A DNA stretch of 33,505 nt from Kosakonia sacchari (lineage in GTDB: Bacteria > Pseudomonadota > Gammaproteobacteria > Enterobacterales > Enterobacteriaceae): the NCBI GenBank assembly GCA_900109485.1, contig FOAY01000026.1, positions 1 through 33,505 of the forward strand, read 5' to 3'. The stretch's first letter is position 1. Every line of letters starts with the position of its first letter. Below are positions 9,390 through 20,023 of this stretch, one piece after another. The notes below the pieces were generated by a model. The model had not been told where the DNA came from. It saw only the letters and a program-made list of their open reading frames with translations, and ran no database searches. Made by a program: the position numbers and the translations under genes.

Positions 9390-10550
9390 ATGACGCGTAA
9401 ACAGGCCACCATTGCAGTGCGTAGCGGATTGAACGATGACGAGCAGTATGGCTGCGTTGTCCCGCCGATTCACCTCTCCAGTACCTATAATTTCACCGGT
9501 TTTAACGAACCTCGCGCGCACGACTACTCGCGTCGCGGTAACCCCACGCGCGATGTGGTACAGCGCGCGCTGGCGGAGCTGGAAGGGGGCGCTGGCGCGG
9601 TGTTGACCAATACCGGCATGTCGGCGATTCATCTGGTGACCACGGTTTTCCTCAAGCCTGGCGATCTGCTGGTTGCACCGCATGATTGTTACGGCGGCAG
9701 CTATCGCCTGTTCGACAGTCTGGCGAAACGCGGTTGCTACCGGGTGAAATTCGTCGATCAGGGCGATGAACAGGCGCTGAAAGCGGCGCTGGCGGAAAAA
9801 CCGAAACTGGTGCTGGTAGAAAGTCCAAGCAACCCATTGTTGCGCGTCGTGGATATTGCGAAAATCTGCCAACTGGCGCGTGAAGCGGGCGCAGTTAGCG
9901 TCGTTGATAACACCTTCTTAAGCCCGGCGTTGCAAAATCCGCTGGCGCTGGGTGCCGATCTGGTGCTGCACTCCTGCACGAAATACCTCAACGGTCATTC
10001 CGATGTGGTAGCGGGCGTGGTGATTGCAAAAGACGCGGAGACTGTCACCGAACTGGCATGGTGGGCGAATAATATTGGCGTCACCGGTAGCGCCTTCGAC
10101 AGCTATTTGCTGTTGCGCGGGCTGCGCACGTTGTCGCCACGTATGGAAGTGGCGCAGCGTAACGCACAGGCGATTGTCGATTTCCTGCGAACTCAGCCGT
10201 TGGTGAAAAAGCTTTACCACCCGTCTCTGCCGGATAATCAGGGGCATGAGATTGCTGCGCGTCAACAAAAAGGCTTTGGCGCGATGTTAAGTTTTGAACT
10301 GGATGGCGACGAGCAAACGTTGCGTCGTTTCCTGAGCGGTTTGTCACTGTTTACTCTGGCGGAATCATTAGGTGGGGTAGAAAGTTTAATCTCCCACGCC
10401 GCCACCATGACGCACGCAGGTATGGCGCCGGAAGCGCGCGCCGCTGCCGGGATTTCGGAAACGCTGTTGCGTATCTCGACCGGTATTGAAGATAGTGAAG
10501 ATTTAATTGCCGATCTGGAAAATGGCTTCCGGGTCGCAGCTGAGGGGTAA
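9390..10550 (+). CDS. metB: Cystathionine gamma-synthase
   Basis: MetB joins O-succinyl-homoserine and cysteine to cystathionine, the first step of trans-sulfuration in methionine synthesis. The 386-residue protein equals the E. coli length and belongs to the Cys/Met PLP enzymes. Lys198 in SCTKYLNGHSD is the PLP Schiff-base lysine; the SRRGNPTRD motif (47-55) and the VESPSNPLLRV segment (143-153) are also typical. ATG at 9390 has AGGAAG eight bases upstream. metL starts two bases after its stop, so the pair is one operon. Confidence 0.99.
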   Translation: MTRKQATIAVRSGLNDDEQYGCVVPPIHLSSTYNFTGFNEPRAHDYSRRGNPTRDVVQRALAELEGGAGAVLTNTGMSAIHLVTTVFLKPGDLLVAPHDCYGGSYRLFDSLAKRGCYRVKFVDQGDEQALKAALAEKPKLVLVESPSNPLLRVVDIAKICQLAREAGAVSVVDNTFLSPALQNPLALGADLVLHSCTKYLNGHSDVVAGVVIAKDAETVTELAWWANNIGVTGSAFDSYLLLRGLRTLSPRMEVAQRNAQAIVDFLRTQPLVKKLYHPSLPDNQGHEIAARQQKGFGAMLSFELDGDEQTLRRFLSGLSLFTLAESLGGVESLISHAATMTHAGMAPEARAAAGISETLLRISTGIEDSEDLIADLENGFRVAAEG

Positions 10551-10552
10551 AC

Positions 10553-12985
10553 ATGAGTGTGATTGCGCAGGCAGGGACGAAGGCTCGTCAGCTGCACAAA
10601 TTTGGTGGCAGTAGTCTGGCGGATGTGAAGTGTTACCTCCGCGTTGCAGGGATCATGGCGGAGTATTCACAACCGGGCGACATGATGGTTGTCTCCGCCG
10701 CAGGCAGCACCACCAACCAGCTGATCAACTGGCTGAAATTAAGCCAGACTGACAGGCTCTCTGCGCATCAGGTTCAGCAATCCCTGCGTCGTTATCAAAG
10801 TGACTTAATTAGCGGGCTGTTGCCCGCCGATGTGGCCGATGGCCTGACCAGCGAATTTATCCACGATCTGGAACACCTGGCGGCGCTGCTCGACGGCGGC
10901 ATCACCGACGCGGTTTACGCAGAAGTGGTCGGCCACGGCGAAATCTGGTCGGCACGCTTGATGGCCGCCGTACTTAATCAGCAAGGCCTTAATGCGGCCT
11001 GGCTGGATGCCCGCGACTTTCTGCGTGCCGAGCGCTCGGCGCAGCCGCAGGTGAACGAAGGGGCGTCTTATCCCCTTTTGCAGCAAAAGCTGGCGCAACA
11101 TCCTGGCAAACGCATTGTCGTTACCGGTTTTATCAGCCGTAACGAGGCGGGTGAAACGGTGCTGCTGGGGCGTAACGGTTCCGATTATTCAGCAACGCAG
11201 ATTGGCGCGCTGGGCGATGTTTCCCGCGTCACCATCTGGAGCGACGTGGCCGGTGTCTATAGCGCCGACCCGCGCAAAGTGAAAGATGCCTGTCTGCTAC
11301 CGCTGCTGCGCCTCGACGAAGCCAGCGAGCTGGCGCGCCTTGCCGCTCCGGTGCTGCATGCCCGCACGCTGCAACCGGTCTCCGGCAGCAATATCGATCT
11401 GCAATTGCGCTGTAGCTATAACCCGGATCAAGGCTCTACACGGATTGAACGCGTACTGGCGTCCGGCACTGGCGCGCGCATCGTGACCAGTCACGATGAT
11501 ATCTGCCTGATTGAGTTCCTCGTTCCGGCCGGGCAGGACTTTAAACTGGCGCAAAAAGAGATCGATCTGCTCCTCAAGCGCGCGCAGGCGCGTCCGCTGG
11601 CGGTGGGCGCCCATGCCGACCGTAATCTGCTGCAACTCTGCTACACCTCGGAAGTGGTCGATAGCGTCTTTAAACTGTTGGATGAAGCCGGTCTGCCGGG
11701 TGAATTACGCCTGCGTCAGGGGCTGGCGCTGGTGGCGATGGTTGGTGCTGGCGTATGCCGTAACCCGTTGCACAGCCACCGTTTCTGGCAGCAACTGAAA
11801 GGCCAGCCGGTTGAGTTTATCTGGCAGTCCGACGAAGGTATCAGCCTGGTCGCTGTACTGCGCGTTGGCCCGACCGAGAGCCTGATTCAGGGGCTGCATC
11901 AGTCGCTGTTCCGCGCGGAAAAACGTATCGGTCTGATGCTGTTCGGCAAGGGAAATATCGGTTCCCGCTGGCTGGAGTTGTTCTCCCGCGAGCAGAGCGC
12001 ACTTTCGGCGCGTACCGGGTTTGAATTTTTACTGGCCGGCGTGGTGGATAGCCGCCGTAGCCTGCTGAATTACGATGGGCTGGATGCCAGCCGTGCGCTG
12101 GCTTTCTTTAATGATGAAGCCGTCGAGCAGGATGAAGAGTCGCTGTTCCTGTGGATGCGCGCTCATCCGTATGATGATCTGGTCGTACTGGACGTTACCG
12201 CCAGTGAGCAACTGGCCGGGCAGTATCTGGATTTTGCCAGCCACGGTTTTCATGTGATCAGCGCCAACAAACTGGCCGGGGCGAGCACGACCAATAACTA
12301 TCGCCAGATCCACGATGCGTTTGAAAAGACGGGTCGCCACTGGCTCTACAACGCCACCGTCGGCGCCGGATTGCCGGTTAACCATACGGTGCGCGATCTG
12401 CGCGATAGCGGCGATGCGATTCTGGCGATCAGCGGTATCTTCTCTGGCACCCTCTCCTGGTTGTTCCTGCAATTCGACGGTACTGTGCCGTTTACCGACC
12501 TGGTCGATCAGGCGTGGCAGCAGGGGCTGACCGAGCCGGATCCGCGTGTCGATCTCGCCGGTAAAGATGTGATGCGCAAGCTGGTGATCCTCGCCCGTGA
12601 AGCGGGTTATGACATCGAACCAGAGCAGGTTCGCGTGGAATCTCTGGTGCCGCCGCATTGTGAAGAAGGTTCGGTGGATCACTTCTTCGAAAACGGCGAC
12701 GAGCTGAATGAACAGATGGTGCAGCGGCTGGAAGCCGCCCGTGAAATGGGCCTTGTGCTGCGTTATGTCGCGCGTTTCGATGCGAACGGCAAAGCACGTG
12801 TAGGCGTGGAAGCGGTCCGGCCGGAGCATCCGCTGGCGGCGGTACTGCCGGGTGATAACGTCTTCGCCATTGAAAGCCGCTGGTATCGCGATAATCCGCT
12901 GGTCATCCGCGGTCCGGGCGCAGGACGTGATGTCACTGCAGGTGCTATCCAGTCAGATATCAACCGTCTGGCGCAATTGCTGTAA
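10553..12985 (+). CDS. metL: Bifunctional aspartokinase / homoserine dehydrogenase II
   Basis: MetL catalyses the first and third steps of the aspartate pathway for the methionine branch. At 810 residues it equals the E. coli length. The aspartokinase half starts with the KFGGSS motif (16-21), and the dinucleotide-binding motif GKGNIG of the homoserine dehydrogenase half is at about 464-469. The catalytic region ATVGAGLPVN is near 600 and the C-terminus is VIRGPGAGRDVTAGAI. In E. coli this isozyme is not feedback-inhibited but is repressed with metB through MetJ. It begins two bases after metB; a hairpin follows its stop. Confidence 0.98.
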   Translation: MSVIAQAGTKARQLHKFGGSSLADVKCYLRVAGIMAEYSQPGDMMVVSAAGSTTNQLINWLKLSQTDRLSAHQVQQSLRRYQSDLISGLLPADVADGLTSEFIHDLEHLAALLDGGITDAVYAEVVGHGEIWSARLMAAVLNQQGLNAAWLDARDFLRAERSAQPQVNEGASYPLLQQKLAQHPGKRIVVTGFISRNEAGETVLLGRNGSDYSATQIGALGDVSRVTIWSDVAGVYSADPRKVKDACLLPLLRLDEASELARLAAPVLHARTLQPVSGSNIDLQLRCSYNPDQGSTRIERVLASGTGARIVTSHDDICLIEFLVPAGQDFKLAQKEIDLLLKRAQARPLAVGAHADRNLLQLCYTSEVVDSVFKLLDEAGLPGELRLRQGLALVAMVGAGVCRNPLHSHRFWQQLKGQPVEFIWQSDEGISLVAVLRVGPTESLIQGLHQSLFRAEKRIGLMLFGKGNIGSRWLELFSREQSALSARTGFEFLLAGVVDSRRSLLNYDGLDASRALAFFNDEAVEQDEESLFLWMRAHPYDDLVVLDVTASEQLAGQYLDFASHGFHVISANKLAGASTTNNYRQIHDAFEKTGRHWLYNATVGAGLPVNHTVRDLRDSGDAILAISGIFSGTLSWLFLQFDGTVPFTDLVDQAWQQGLTEPDPRVDLAGKDVMRKLVILAREAGYDIEPEQVRVESLVPPHCEEGSVDHFFENGDELNEQMVQRLEAAREMGLVLRYVARFDANGKARVGVEAVRPEHPLAAVLPGDNVFAIESRWYRDNPLVIRGPGAGRDVTAGAIQSDINRLAQLL

Positions 12986-12995
12986 TTTTCTCCTC

Positions 12996-13020
12996 ACCCT
13001 CTCCCTGGCGGGGAGAGGGT
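12996..13020 (+). terminator. Hairpin after metL, CCCTCTCC-type repeat
   Basis: A perfect 10-bp stem (12996-13005 with 13011-13020) with a 5-nt loop begins 11 nt after the metL stop. The T-run is short (ATTTC). The same stem sequence recurs at 28404-28427, so this is a dispersed repeat doing terminator-like duty. Confidence 0.65.
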
Positions 13021-13117
13021 ATTTCATGCCGCATCATGAACTTTTTTCATCTTCGCTGAACATTCCTCACTCAGAATAATGATTTTCCGGTTGACGGCCT
13101 GTGCAAATTCCGTCATT

Positions 13118-13145
13118 TTTACATCTGGACGTCTAAACGTATAGA
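13118..13145 (+). promoter_or_regulatory. Candidate metF promoter
   Basis: TTTACA (13118-13123) and TATAGA (13140-13145) are 16 nt apart, predicting a start near 13152. Met boxes fill the spacer and both hexamers. Confidence 0.6.
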
Positions 13146-13150
13146 AGTTC
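13119..13150 (+). promoter_or_regulatory. MetJ operator of metF
   Basis: Tandem 8-bp units relative to AGACGTCT: TTACATCT (13119, 5/8), GGACGTCT (13127, 7/8), AAACGTAT (13135, 6/8), AGAAGTTC (13143, 5/8). Confidence 0.8.
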
Positions 13151-13187
13151 ACAAACAACAGACAATGACATGTGATTGATGAGGTAA

Positions 13188-14081
<894 letters not shown>

Positions 14082-14090
14082 GCTGAAATA

Positions 14091-14120
14091 AAAAGCCCGG
14101 AACAACCGTTCCAGGCTTTT
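14091..14120. terminator. metF terminator
   Basis: AAAAGCC (14091-14097) pairs with GGCTTTT (14114-14120), and GGAAC (14099-14103) with GTTCC (14108-14112), with one mismatch and an AACC loop. The A/T-rich base can act in both directions. Confidence 0.85.
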
Positions 14121-14129
14121 ACTTTACAG

Positions 14130-14156
14130 GCCCGGTAAATTTTCGCGCTACCGGGC
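14130..14156 (-). terminator. Hairpin behind gldA
   Basis: An 8-bp stem (14130-14137 with 14149-14156) with an 11-nt loop begins 10 nt past the gldA stop. It has no T-run of its own, so it probably works with the hairpin at 14091-14120. Confidence 0.5.
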
Positions 14157-14166
14157 ATGTTAACGC

Positions 14167-15270
14167 TTATTCCCACTCTTCCAGGAAACGCTGTCCGTAC
14201 TGGTCGGCGACCAGCAGAGCAGCATAGACCTGATCCGGCGTTGCGCCGCCTGGCATGTTGTGGATGGTTTCACCTTCCGCACAGGCTGCTTCGGCAACGA
14301 TGCGCATCTTCGCCGGAATATCCGTTTTGATATCCAGTTGCGCCAGCGTAATCGGCAGACCAACGGTGTGGCACAGCGCTGCAACCGTTTCGATCTCATC
14401 CAGCGGCGCGTTTTCCAGCACCAGTTGCGTCAGCGTACCGAATGCCACTTTCTCACCGTGATAGTAGTGGTGTGCGTCTGCAAGGGCGGTTAAACCGTTG
14501 TGGATGGCATGCGCAGCCGCCAGGCCGCCGCTCTCGAAGCCGACGCCGCTCAGATAGGTATTCGCCTCCACCACGCGCTCCAGCGCAGGTGTGACGACAT
14601 GCTGTTCAGCCGCGAACATGGCTTTTTCACCCTCTTCCAGCAGCGTGTTGTAGCACAGCTCGGCCAGCGCCAGCGCAGATTGTGTGCTTTGCCCGCCGGC
14701 CATGGTTTTTGCGCCGCTGCGTGAACAGGCGCGGGCTTCAAACCAGGTGGAGAGCGCATCGCCGATCCCCGCCGCCAGCAACCGCGCCGGTGCGCCAGCA
14801 ACGATTTTGGTATCGACAATCACGCGGTTCGGGTTGTTGGGAAGTAACAGATAGCGGTCGAATTCACCGTTGTCGGTGTAGATAACCGAAAGCGCGCTGC
14901 ACGGCGCGTCGGTGGACGCGATTGTCGGCGCAATGGCCACCGGAACGTGCATGAAGTGCGCCAGCGCTTTGGCGGTATCCAGCGTTTTCCCGCCGCCAAT
15001 ACCGAGCACTGCGCCGCAGTGAGCGTTTTCCGCAACGCTGCGCAGCCGGTCAATTTCATTTTGTGAACACTCGCCGCCAAATGGCACAACTTCACAGGCC
15101 AGCCCGGCATCCGCCAGACTTTTTTGCAGCGTTTCCTGGGCAAAACCAAGCACAAATTTATCGCCCACGACCAGCCAGCGATCGGCCAGCGGTTTGAGAT
15201 AGTCGCCGAGACGGGTGATGACGTCTGCACCCTGGATGTACTTACCTGGCGACTGGATGATGCGATCCAT
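14167..15270 (-). CDS. gldA: Glycerol dehydrogenase
   Basis: GldA is an NAD-dependent, metal-containing dehydrogenase that oxidises glycerol to dihydroxyacetone and also reduces related hydroxyketones such as methylglyoxal products. The 367 residues match E. coli. The nucleotide-binding [10 protein letters not shown] is at 92-101. The metal ligands expected for the family, Asp171, His254 and His271, are all in place. ATG at 15270 follows an AAGGAGG that overlaps the fsaB stop codon, so translation is probably coupled to fsaB. Dihydroxyacetone, its product, is a donor substrate of FSA-type aldolases, which makes the pairing with fsaB sensible. Confidence 0.98.
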   Translation of the reverse strand: MDRIIQSPGKYIQGADVITRLGDYLKPLADRWLVVGDKFVLGFAQETLQKSLADAGLACEVVPFGGECSQNEIDRLRSVAENAHCGAVLGIGGGKTLDTAKALAHFMHVPVAIAPTIASTDAPCSALSVIYTDNGEFDRYLLLPNNPNRVIVDTKIVAGAPARLLAAGIGDALSTWFEARACSRSGAKTMAGGQSTQSALALAELCYNTLLEEGEKAMFAAEQHVVTPALERVVEANTYLSGVGFESGGLAAAHAIHNGLTALADAHHYYHGEKVAFGTLTQLVLENAPLDEIETVAALCHTVGLPITLAQLDIKTDIPAKMRIVAEAACAEGETIHNMPGGATPDQVYAALLVADQYGQRFLEEWE

Positions 15271-15281
15271 ATATTGCCTCC

Positions 15282-15944
15282 TTACAGGTTGAGGTTGCCA
15301 AAAGCCGTTTTCCAGTCCTGTTCAAACTTCTCTATTGCTGACTCTACTGCGGGCGTATTGAGCATTTGTTGCGCTACATCTAATGGCAGTGTGATTGCTT
15401 CACATCCGGCGAGCAGGCAGTCGAGCGCCTGACGAGGCGTTTTGAAGCTGGCGGCCAGCACTTTGCTTTGCGGCGCGTGGAGTTTCAGCAGCGTTTGCAA
15501 TTCCTGCACCATGCGAATGCCGTCGCCGCCCTGGGCATCGACACGGTTGACATAAGGCGCCACATATTTTGCTCCGGCAAGCGCAGCGAGCAAGCCCTGC
15601 GCGGCGCTGTAGACGGCGGTGCCAAGGGTGACAATATTCTCTTTTTTCAACTGCTTGATGGCAGCCAATCCTTCCGCTGTGACCGGGATTTTCACCACGA
15701 TGTCGGGAAAGGCGTTGTTGAGGCGTCTGGCTTCAGACACCATGCCCTCCGTGCTGCGGCTCATCACCTGCGCAAACAGCGTTCCGTCCGGGCCGATGGC
15801 GTTTTGCAGACGCGGCAACACATCCCATACCGGCGTTTTCCCGGCGGCAATAATGCTGGGGTTGGTGGTGACGCCCGCGAGCGGATAAACCCGCGCCAGG
15901 CGTTCAACTTCCGCCACGTTGGCGGTGTCCAGATAGAGTTCCAT
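15282..15944 (-). CDS. fsaB: Fructose-6-phosphate aldolase
   Basis: This transaldolase-like enzyme (also called TalC) cleaves fructose-6-phosphate to dihydroxyacetone and glyceraldehyde-3-phosphate, or runs in reverse. ATG at 15944 gives 220 residues, the E. coli FsaB length, with GAGGAAG just upstream. Lys85 in [10 protein letters not shown] is the Schiff-base lysine; the N-terminus [10 protein letters not shown] and TTNPSII (26-32) are diagnostic. The frame stays open upstream to 16268, but that extension is not family-like. It is the first gene of a two-gene operon with gldA and has a CRP-type site upstream. Confidence 0.97.
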   Translation of the reverse strand: MELYLDTANVAEVERLARVYPLAGVTTNPSIIAAGKTPVWDVLPRLQNAIGPDGTLFAQVMSRSTEGMVSEARRLNNAFPDIVVKIPVTAEGLAAIKQLKKENIVTLGTAVYSAAQGLLAALAGAKYVAPYVNRVDAQGGDGIRMVQELQTLLKLHAPQSKVLAASFKTPRQALDCLLAGCEAITLPLDVAQQMLNTPAVESAIEKFEQDWKTAFGNLNL

Positions 15945-16002
15945 CGTGCTTCCTCGTATAACGTTTCTGACCTCAGCATACGAGCGCTTGCCACGCAGTC
16001 GC

Positions 16003-16008
16003 CATATA
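16003..16008 (-). promoter_or_regulatory. Candidate fsaB-gldA -10 element
   Basis: TATATG on the minus strand predicts a start near 15997, about 52 nt before fsaB. The hexamer 17 nt upstream is a poor -35, as expected for an activator-dependent promoter. Confidence 0.45.
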
Positions 16009-16052
16009 ACAAATCTGCCAAACACTGGACAAATGTAAGCTCCATGACGAAT

Positions 16053-16068
16053 TGAGATTTGGCTCACA
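16053..16068 (-). promoter_or_regulatory. CRP-type site upstream of fsaB
   Basis: On the minus strand TGTGA-N6-TCTCA matches 9 of 10 core bases of the CRP consensus. Its centre (16060.5) is about 63 bp upstream of the predicted start, close to class I spacing (-61.5). Confidence 0.6.
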
Positions 16069-16161
16069 AGTTGCGCTGTATCACGATGAAACACGGGGTT
16101 GCAGACCTTTGCCGCGCGGCGGGATGCGATTTTTAACGTATAAAAATCCAGTGCCGCAGGC

Positions 16162-17013
16162 TCAATCCTGTTTTTCGCTGAGATGGCTGTGGTACTGCTG
16201 GCGGTATTCGGAGGGGGAACGTTCGGTATTTTTACGGAACAGGCGGCAGAAGTAGTTACTGTCGACAAAACCGCAGGTGTGCGCGACTTCTTTGATTTTT
16301 AAGTCGTAACCCTTGAGCAGCGTTTTGGCATGCTCCAGCCGGGTGTGATTGAGGTATTCGTTAAAACCGAGACTGCCGGTTTTCTGGAACAGGTGCGAAA
16401 GATAATTGGGCGAGATGTAAAACGCCTGCGCCACCGATTCGCGCGTGAGCGGCTTGGCGTAATGTTCGTCGATATAGCTGCGAATGGCTTCGAACAGCGC
16501 TTCACTGCGGGAAGCGGTCTGGATCTGGCTACCGAGCAGATCGTGGCAGTGGCTGAGCAGGCTGGTGACAATCAGCCGTGCGGTTTGCTGCTCGCGCGGC
16601 TGCATTTGCATTTCATGCAGCGTGTGCAGCAGGAAAGAACCCACGCGCGGACCGCGGCGCGCGACATGCTGTTTCGCCAGGTTTTGCAGGGTTTCGCCAT
16701 TCCACTGGTTCACGCTAAAGCTCAGTTGCTGCTTGCCGAACAGTACGCTTAAGGTGCTGGCTGGTGCCTGCCATTGCTGCCAGTTCCAGCCGCCAGGCGG
16801 GATATACAGAACGTCATGTTGCGTCATCAGCGGCGCTTCCCCGGCGATCCCGACATCCAAAAGCGACCCTTCCAGCACAATTTCCAGACGCGGAAAATCG
16901 ACCTGACAGGCCAGCGCAGGCGCATTACCGCTGACTCCGGCAAAACAGACCTGACGCAGCGGCAGCGGGCCGTTGATCAGGCGGGAGATGAGATGGCTGA
17001 CGTCGTGGCTCAT
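16162..17013 (-). CDS. yijO: AraC-family transcriptional regulator YijO
   Basis: Its position between fsaB and ppc and its length, 283 residues from ATG at 17013, match E. coli YijO. GGAAGGAAAG sits just before this ATG; an ATG ten codons earlier lacks such a site. The N-terminal half is cupin-like sensor sequence. The last ~100 residues hold the two AraC-type helix-turn-helices: [19 protein letters not shown] first, then the segment from [21 protein letters not shown]. Its target and ligand are not known to me. Lying upstream of fsaB-gldA on the same strand, it could regulate that operon, but this is only a neighbour-based guess. Confidence 0.88.
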   Translation of the reverse strand: MSHDVSHLISRLINGPLPLRQVCFAGVSGNAPALACQVDFPRLEIVLEGSLLDVGIAGEAPLMTQHDVLYIPPGGWNWQQWQAPASTLSVLFGKQQLSFSVNQWNGETLQNLAKQHVARRGPRVGSFLLHTLHEMQMQPREQQTARLIVTSLLSHCHDLLGSQIQTASRSEALFEAIRSYIDEHYAKPLTRESVAQAFYISPNYLSHLFQKTGSLGFNEYLNHTRLEHAKTLLKGYDLKIKEVAHTCGFVDSNYFCRLFRKNTERSPSEYRQQYHSHLSEKQD

Positions 17014-17060
17014 GCTTTCCTTCCGTGACGGGCGAAGGAACAACCTTAGCTGGCGACATA

Positions 17061-17089
17061 AAAAAAGGCCACAGCAAGTGTGGCCTTTT
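17061..17089 (-). terminator. ppc terminator
   Basis: GGCCACA (17067-17073) pairs with TGTGGCC (17079-17085), flanked by A-run and T-run. On the minus strand it lies 18 nt behind the ppc stop and ends in a run of T. Confidence 0.92.
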
Positions 17090-17106
17090 GCGATGCGGGG
17101 AGAAAA

Positions 17107-19758
17107 TTAGCCGGTGTTACGCATGCCTGCTGCAACACCCGCAATAGTCACCATCAACGCTTGTTCTACACGCTCGTCCGGCGCTTCACCGGCTTCTTCG
17201 GCCAGACGCGAACGGTGCAGCAGCTCGGCCTGCAATACGTTCAGCGGGTCGGTGTAGATGTTACGTAACTGGATGGATTCGGCGATCCACGGCAGATCGG
17301 CCATCAGGTGGGAGTCGTTGGCAATCGCCAGCACCACATTAATATCCGCCTGCAGCAGTTTACGCAGTTCGCTGCCCAGCCCCCACAGTTCTGGTTTTAC
17401 CAGACGCTGATCGTAGTATTCCGCCAGCCACAGGTCAGCTTTGGAGAAGACCATCTCCAGCATGCCAAGGCGGGTTGAGAAGAATGGCCAGTCGCGGCAC
17501 ATGGCTTCCAGTTCGCTCTGTTTGCCATCTTCCACCACTTTTTGCAACGCAGTGCCTGCGCCCAGCCAGGCCGGAAGCATCAGGCGGTTCTGCGTCCAGG
17601 CGAAGATCCACGGAATGGCACGCAGCGACTCGACGCCGCCGGTCGGACGGCGTTTCGCCGGGCGTGAGCCGAGCGGCAGTTTGCCCAGTTCCTGCTCCGG
17701 CGTTGCCGAACGGAAATAGGGAACGAAGTCTTTGTTTTCGCGCACGTAGCCACGGTACATCTCGCAGGAGCTCTCTGACAGTGCGTCCATAATGTGGCGC
17801 CACTGCGGTTTCGGCTCCGGCGGCGGCAGCAGGTTGGCTTCCATAATGGCGCTGGTATAAAGCGACAGACTGCTGATGGTGACTTCCGGCAGACCGTATT
17901 TAAAGCGGATCATCTCGCCCTGTTCGGTCACGCGCAGACCGCCTTTCAGGCTACCTGGCGGTTGAGAGAGCAGCGCCGCGTGCGCTGGCGCGCCACCGCG
18001 ACCAATAGAACCGCCGCGACCGTGGAACAGCGTCAGTTCGATTCCGGCTTTTTCGCAGGTTTTGATCAGCGCATCCTGTGCCTGATACTGCGCCCAGCTT
18101 GCGGCCATTACGCCCGCGTCTTTTGCGGAGTCGGAATAGCCAATCATCACCATCTGTTTGCCCTGGATAAAGCCGCGATACCAGTCGATGTTCAGCAACT
18201 GGGTCATTACGTCGTCGGCGTTGTTGAGGTCATCCAGCGTTTCAAACAGCGGCGCAACCGGCAGCGCAAAGCCAATACCAGCTTCTTTCAGCAGCAGATG
18301 AACGGCCAGCACGTCGGACGGCGTTTTGGCCATCGAGATCACATAGGCGGCGATGGATCCACGCGGCGCTTCGGCGATCACCCGGCAGGTGTCCAGCACT
18401 TCGCGGGTCTCATCGCTTGGCTCCCACTGGCGCGGCAGCAGCGGGCGTTTGGAGTTCAGTTCGCGGATCAGGAACGCCTGTTTGTCCGCTTCCGACCAGC
18501 TTTCATAATCGCCGATGCCGAGATAGCGGGTCAGTTCGCCCAGCGCTTCGGTGTGTCGGGTACTCTCCTGACGAATATCGATGCGCACCAGCGGCACGCC
18601 GAAACTCTTCACGCGGCGTAATGTATCGAGCAGCTCACCGTTGGCGATAATGCTCATGCCGCAAGCTTGCAGCGATTTATAACAGGCGTACAGCGGTTCC
18701 CACAGTTGCTCGTTTTGCGTCAGCAAACCGGCTGGCTTCGGCAGTTTTTGTCCCTTCAGGCGCGCTTCCAGCCAGGCTTGAGTCGCCATCAGGTCGGCAC
18801 GCAATTTTTTCATCAGATAACGGTACGGCTCGCGCGCGCCTTCTGCGCCCGCCAGCTCACGCAGTTCATCGGTGCATTCGACCATCGACAGCTCGGAGAT
18901 CAGCAACTGAATATCTTTCAGGAACAGATCGGTCGCTTTCCAGCGGCTGAGCAGCAGCACATGGCGAGTGATGTCGGCGGTGACGTTCGGGTTGCCGTCG
19001 CGATCGCCGCCCATCCACGAGGTAAAGCGCACCGGTACAAAATCAACCGGCAGCTTGTAATTGAGGTGCTCTTCCAGCTGTTCGTTCAGTTCGCGCAGGT
19101 AATTCGGCACGCCTTCCCACAGGCTGTTTTCCACAACCGCGAAGCCCCATTTGGCTTCATCAACCGGGCTTGGGCGATTGCGGCGGATTTCGTCGGTATG
19201 CCAGGACTGGGCAATCAACTGGCGCAGACGGCGCATTAACTGGTGGCGCTCGTAGTCAGCGATATCGCTGTTATCCAGTTGTTTCAGGCAGTTGTTCACT
19301 TCCACCATTTTGTGGATCAGCGTACGGCGGGTGATCTCGGTTGGATGGGCGGTCAGTACCAGCTCCAGCGACAGCGATTCAACTGCTTTAATGATGGTGG
19401 CTTCGTTGAGATTGGGTTGGTCTTTCAGCTTTTTGATAGTGCGGGCAATCACTTCCGGGTTGCTGGCCGCTTCACCTTTGGCAGAAATGCTGTGGTACTG
19501 CTCAGCGGTGTTCGCAAGATTCAGGAACTGGCTGAAAGCGCGCGCCACCGGCAGCAGTTCGTCATTAGACAGATTCTGCAAGGTGGTAAGGAGTTCCTTG
19601 CGGCTGGCTTCATTACCGGCGCGAGAAGATTTGGACAGCTTACGGATTGTTTCTACCCGGTCGAGAATGTTCTCGCCGAGAGCATCCTTGATGGTATCTC
19701 CCAGCAGTTTGCCGAGCATACTGACATTACTACGCAAAGCGGAATATTGTTCGTTCAT
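17107..19758 (-). CDS. ppc: Phosphoenolpyruvate carboxylase
   Basis: Ppc carboxylates phosphoenolpyruvate to oxaloacetate, replenishing the TCA cycle. ATG at 19758 gives 883 residues and [10 protein letters not shown], exactly the E. coli length and start. An in-frame ATG eight codons upstream is unlikely, since GGGGTAAC precedes the chosen one. Catalytic His138 lies in [13 protein letters not shown]. The Gly-rich loop [14 protein letters not shown], the active-site stretch SDSAKDAG, and the conserved C-terminal MRNTG, which takes part in regulation, are all present. It is a single-gene unit between yijO and argE. Confidence 0.99.
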   Translation of the reverse strand: MNEQYSALRSNVSMLGKLLGDTIKDALGENILDRVETIRKLSKSSRAGNEASRKELLTTLQNLSNDELLPVARAFSQFLNLANTAEQYHSISAKGEAASNPEVIARTIKKLKDQPNLNEATIIKAVESLSLELVLTAHPTEITRRTLIHKMVEVNNCLKQLDNSDIADYERHQLMRRLRQLIAQSWHTDEIRRNRPSPVDEAKWGFAVVENSLWEGVPNYLRELNEQLEEHLNYKLPVDFVPVRFTSWMGGDRDGNPNVTADITRHVLLLSRWKATDLFLKDIQLLISELSMVECTDELRELAGAEGAREPYRYLMKKLRADLMATQAWLEARLKGQKLPKPAGLLTQNEQLWEPLYACYKSLQACGMSIIANGELLDTLRRVKSFGVPLVRIDIRQESTRHTEALGELTRYLGIGDYESWSEADKQAFLIRELNSKRPLLPRQWEPSDETREVLDTCRVIAEAPRGSIAAYVISMAKTPSDVLAVHLLLKEAGIGFALPVAPLFETLDDLNNADDVMTQLLNIDWYRGFIQGKQMVMIGYSDSAKDAGVMAASWAQYQAQDALIKTCEKAGIELTLFHGRGGSIGRGGAPAHAALLSQPPGSLKGGLRVTEQGEMIRFKYGLPEVTISSLSLYTSAIMEANLLPPPEPKPQWRHIMDALSESSCEMYRGYVRENKDFVPYFRSATPEQELGKLPLGSRPAKRRPTGGVESLRAIPWIFAWTQNRLMLPAWLGAGTALQKVVEDGKQSELEAMCRDWPFFSTRLGMLEMVFSKADLWLAEYYDQRLVKPELWGLGSELRKLLQADINVVLAIANDSHLMADLPWIAESIQLRNIYTDPLNVLQAELLHRSRLAEEAGEAPDERVEQALMVTIAGVAAGMRNTG

Positions 19759-19828
19759 GTTACCCCAGACACCCCATCTCATTTTATTTTGTTATACCTG
19801 CCGTCGCGCAGATATAAGACACCGCCTT

Positions 19829-19859
19829 TTATAAAGCCACGTAAAACCCACTACGTCAA
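19829..19859 (-). promoter_or_regulatory. Possible ppc promoter
   Basis: TTGACG (19859-19854) and TTATAA (19834-19829) lie upstream of ppc on the minus strand, but the 19-nt spacer is longer than ideal. The rest of the gap (19860-19976) is A/T-rich and shows no gene. Confidence 0.3.
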
Positions 19860-19976
19860 TTGCTGCGAAATCGCTTCAGCAAACGAATAAATGGCGTCAA
19901 TTTACGAAATTTAATTCGCTTTCTGCCAGATAAGTAATGCTTATGAGATTGTGATATTTGTCACCCTTTCACGCGC

Positions 19977-20002
19977 ATAAAAACCCCTCCCGTAGAAGGG
20001 GT
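19977..20002 (-). terminator. argE terminator
   Basis: ACCCCT (19983-19988) pairs with AGGGGT (19997-20002). On the minus strand it ends in five or more T residues, 21 nt beyond the argE stop. Confidence 0.75.
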
Positions 20003-20023
20003 ATTGGCGGGGAAAAAGGGCGA

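Noticed and set aside
12029-12829. 266-codon ORF antisense to metL
   Set aside because: It mirrors metL codon bias on the opposite strand, has no ribosome site or recognisable domain, and metL is intact.
15945-16268. 108-codon upstream extension of fsaB
   Set aside because: FSA proteins start at MELYLDTAN with a good ribosome site at 15944; the extension covers the promoter, CRP-type site and the yijO 3' end.
17794-18621. 275-codon ORF antisense to ppc
   Set aside because: Typical shadow frame of a highly biased gene; composition rich in Arg/Gln/His as expected for antisense translation.
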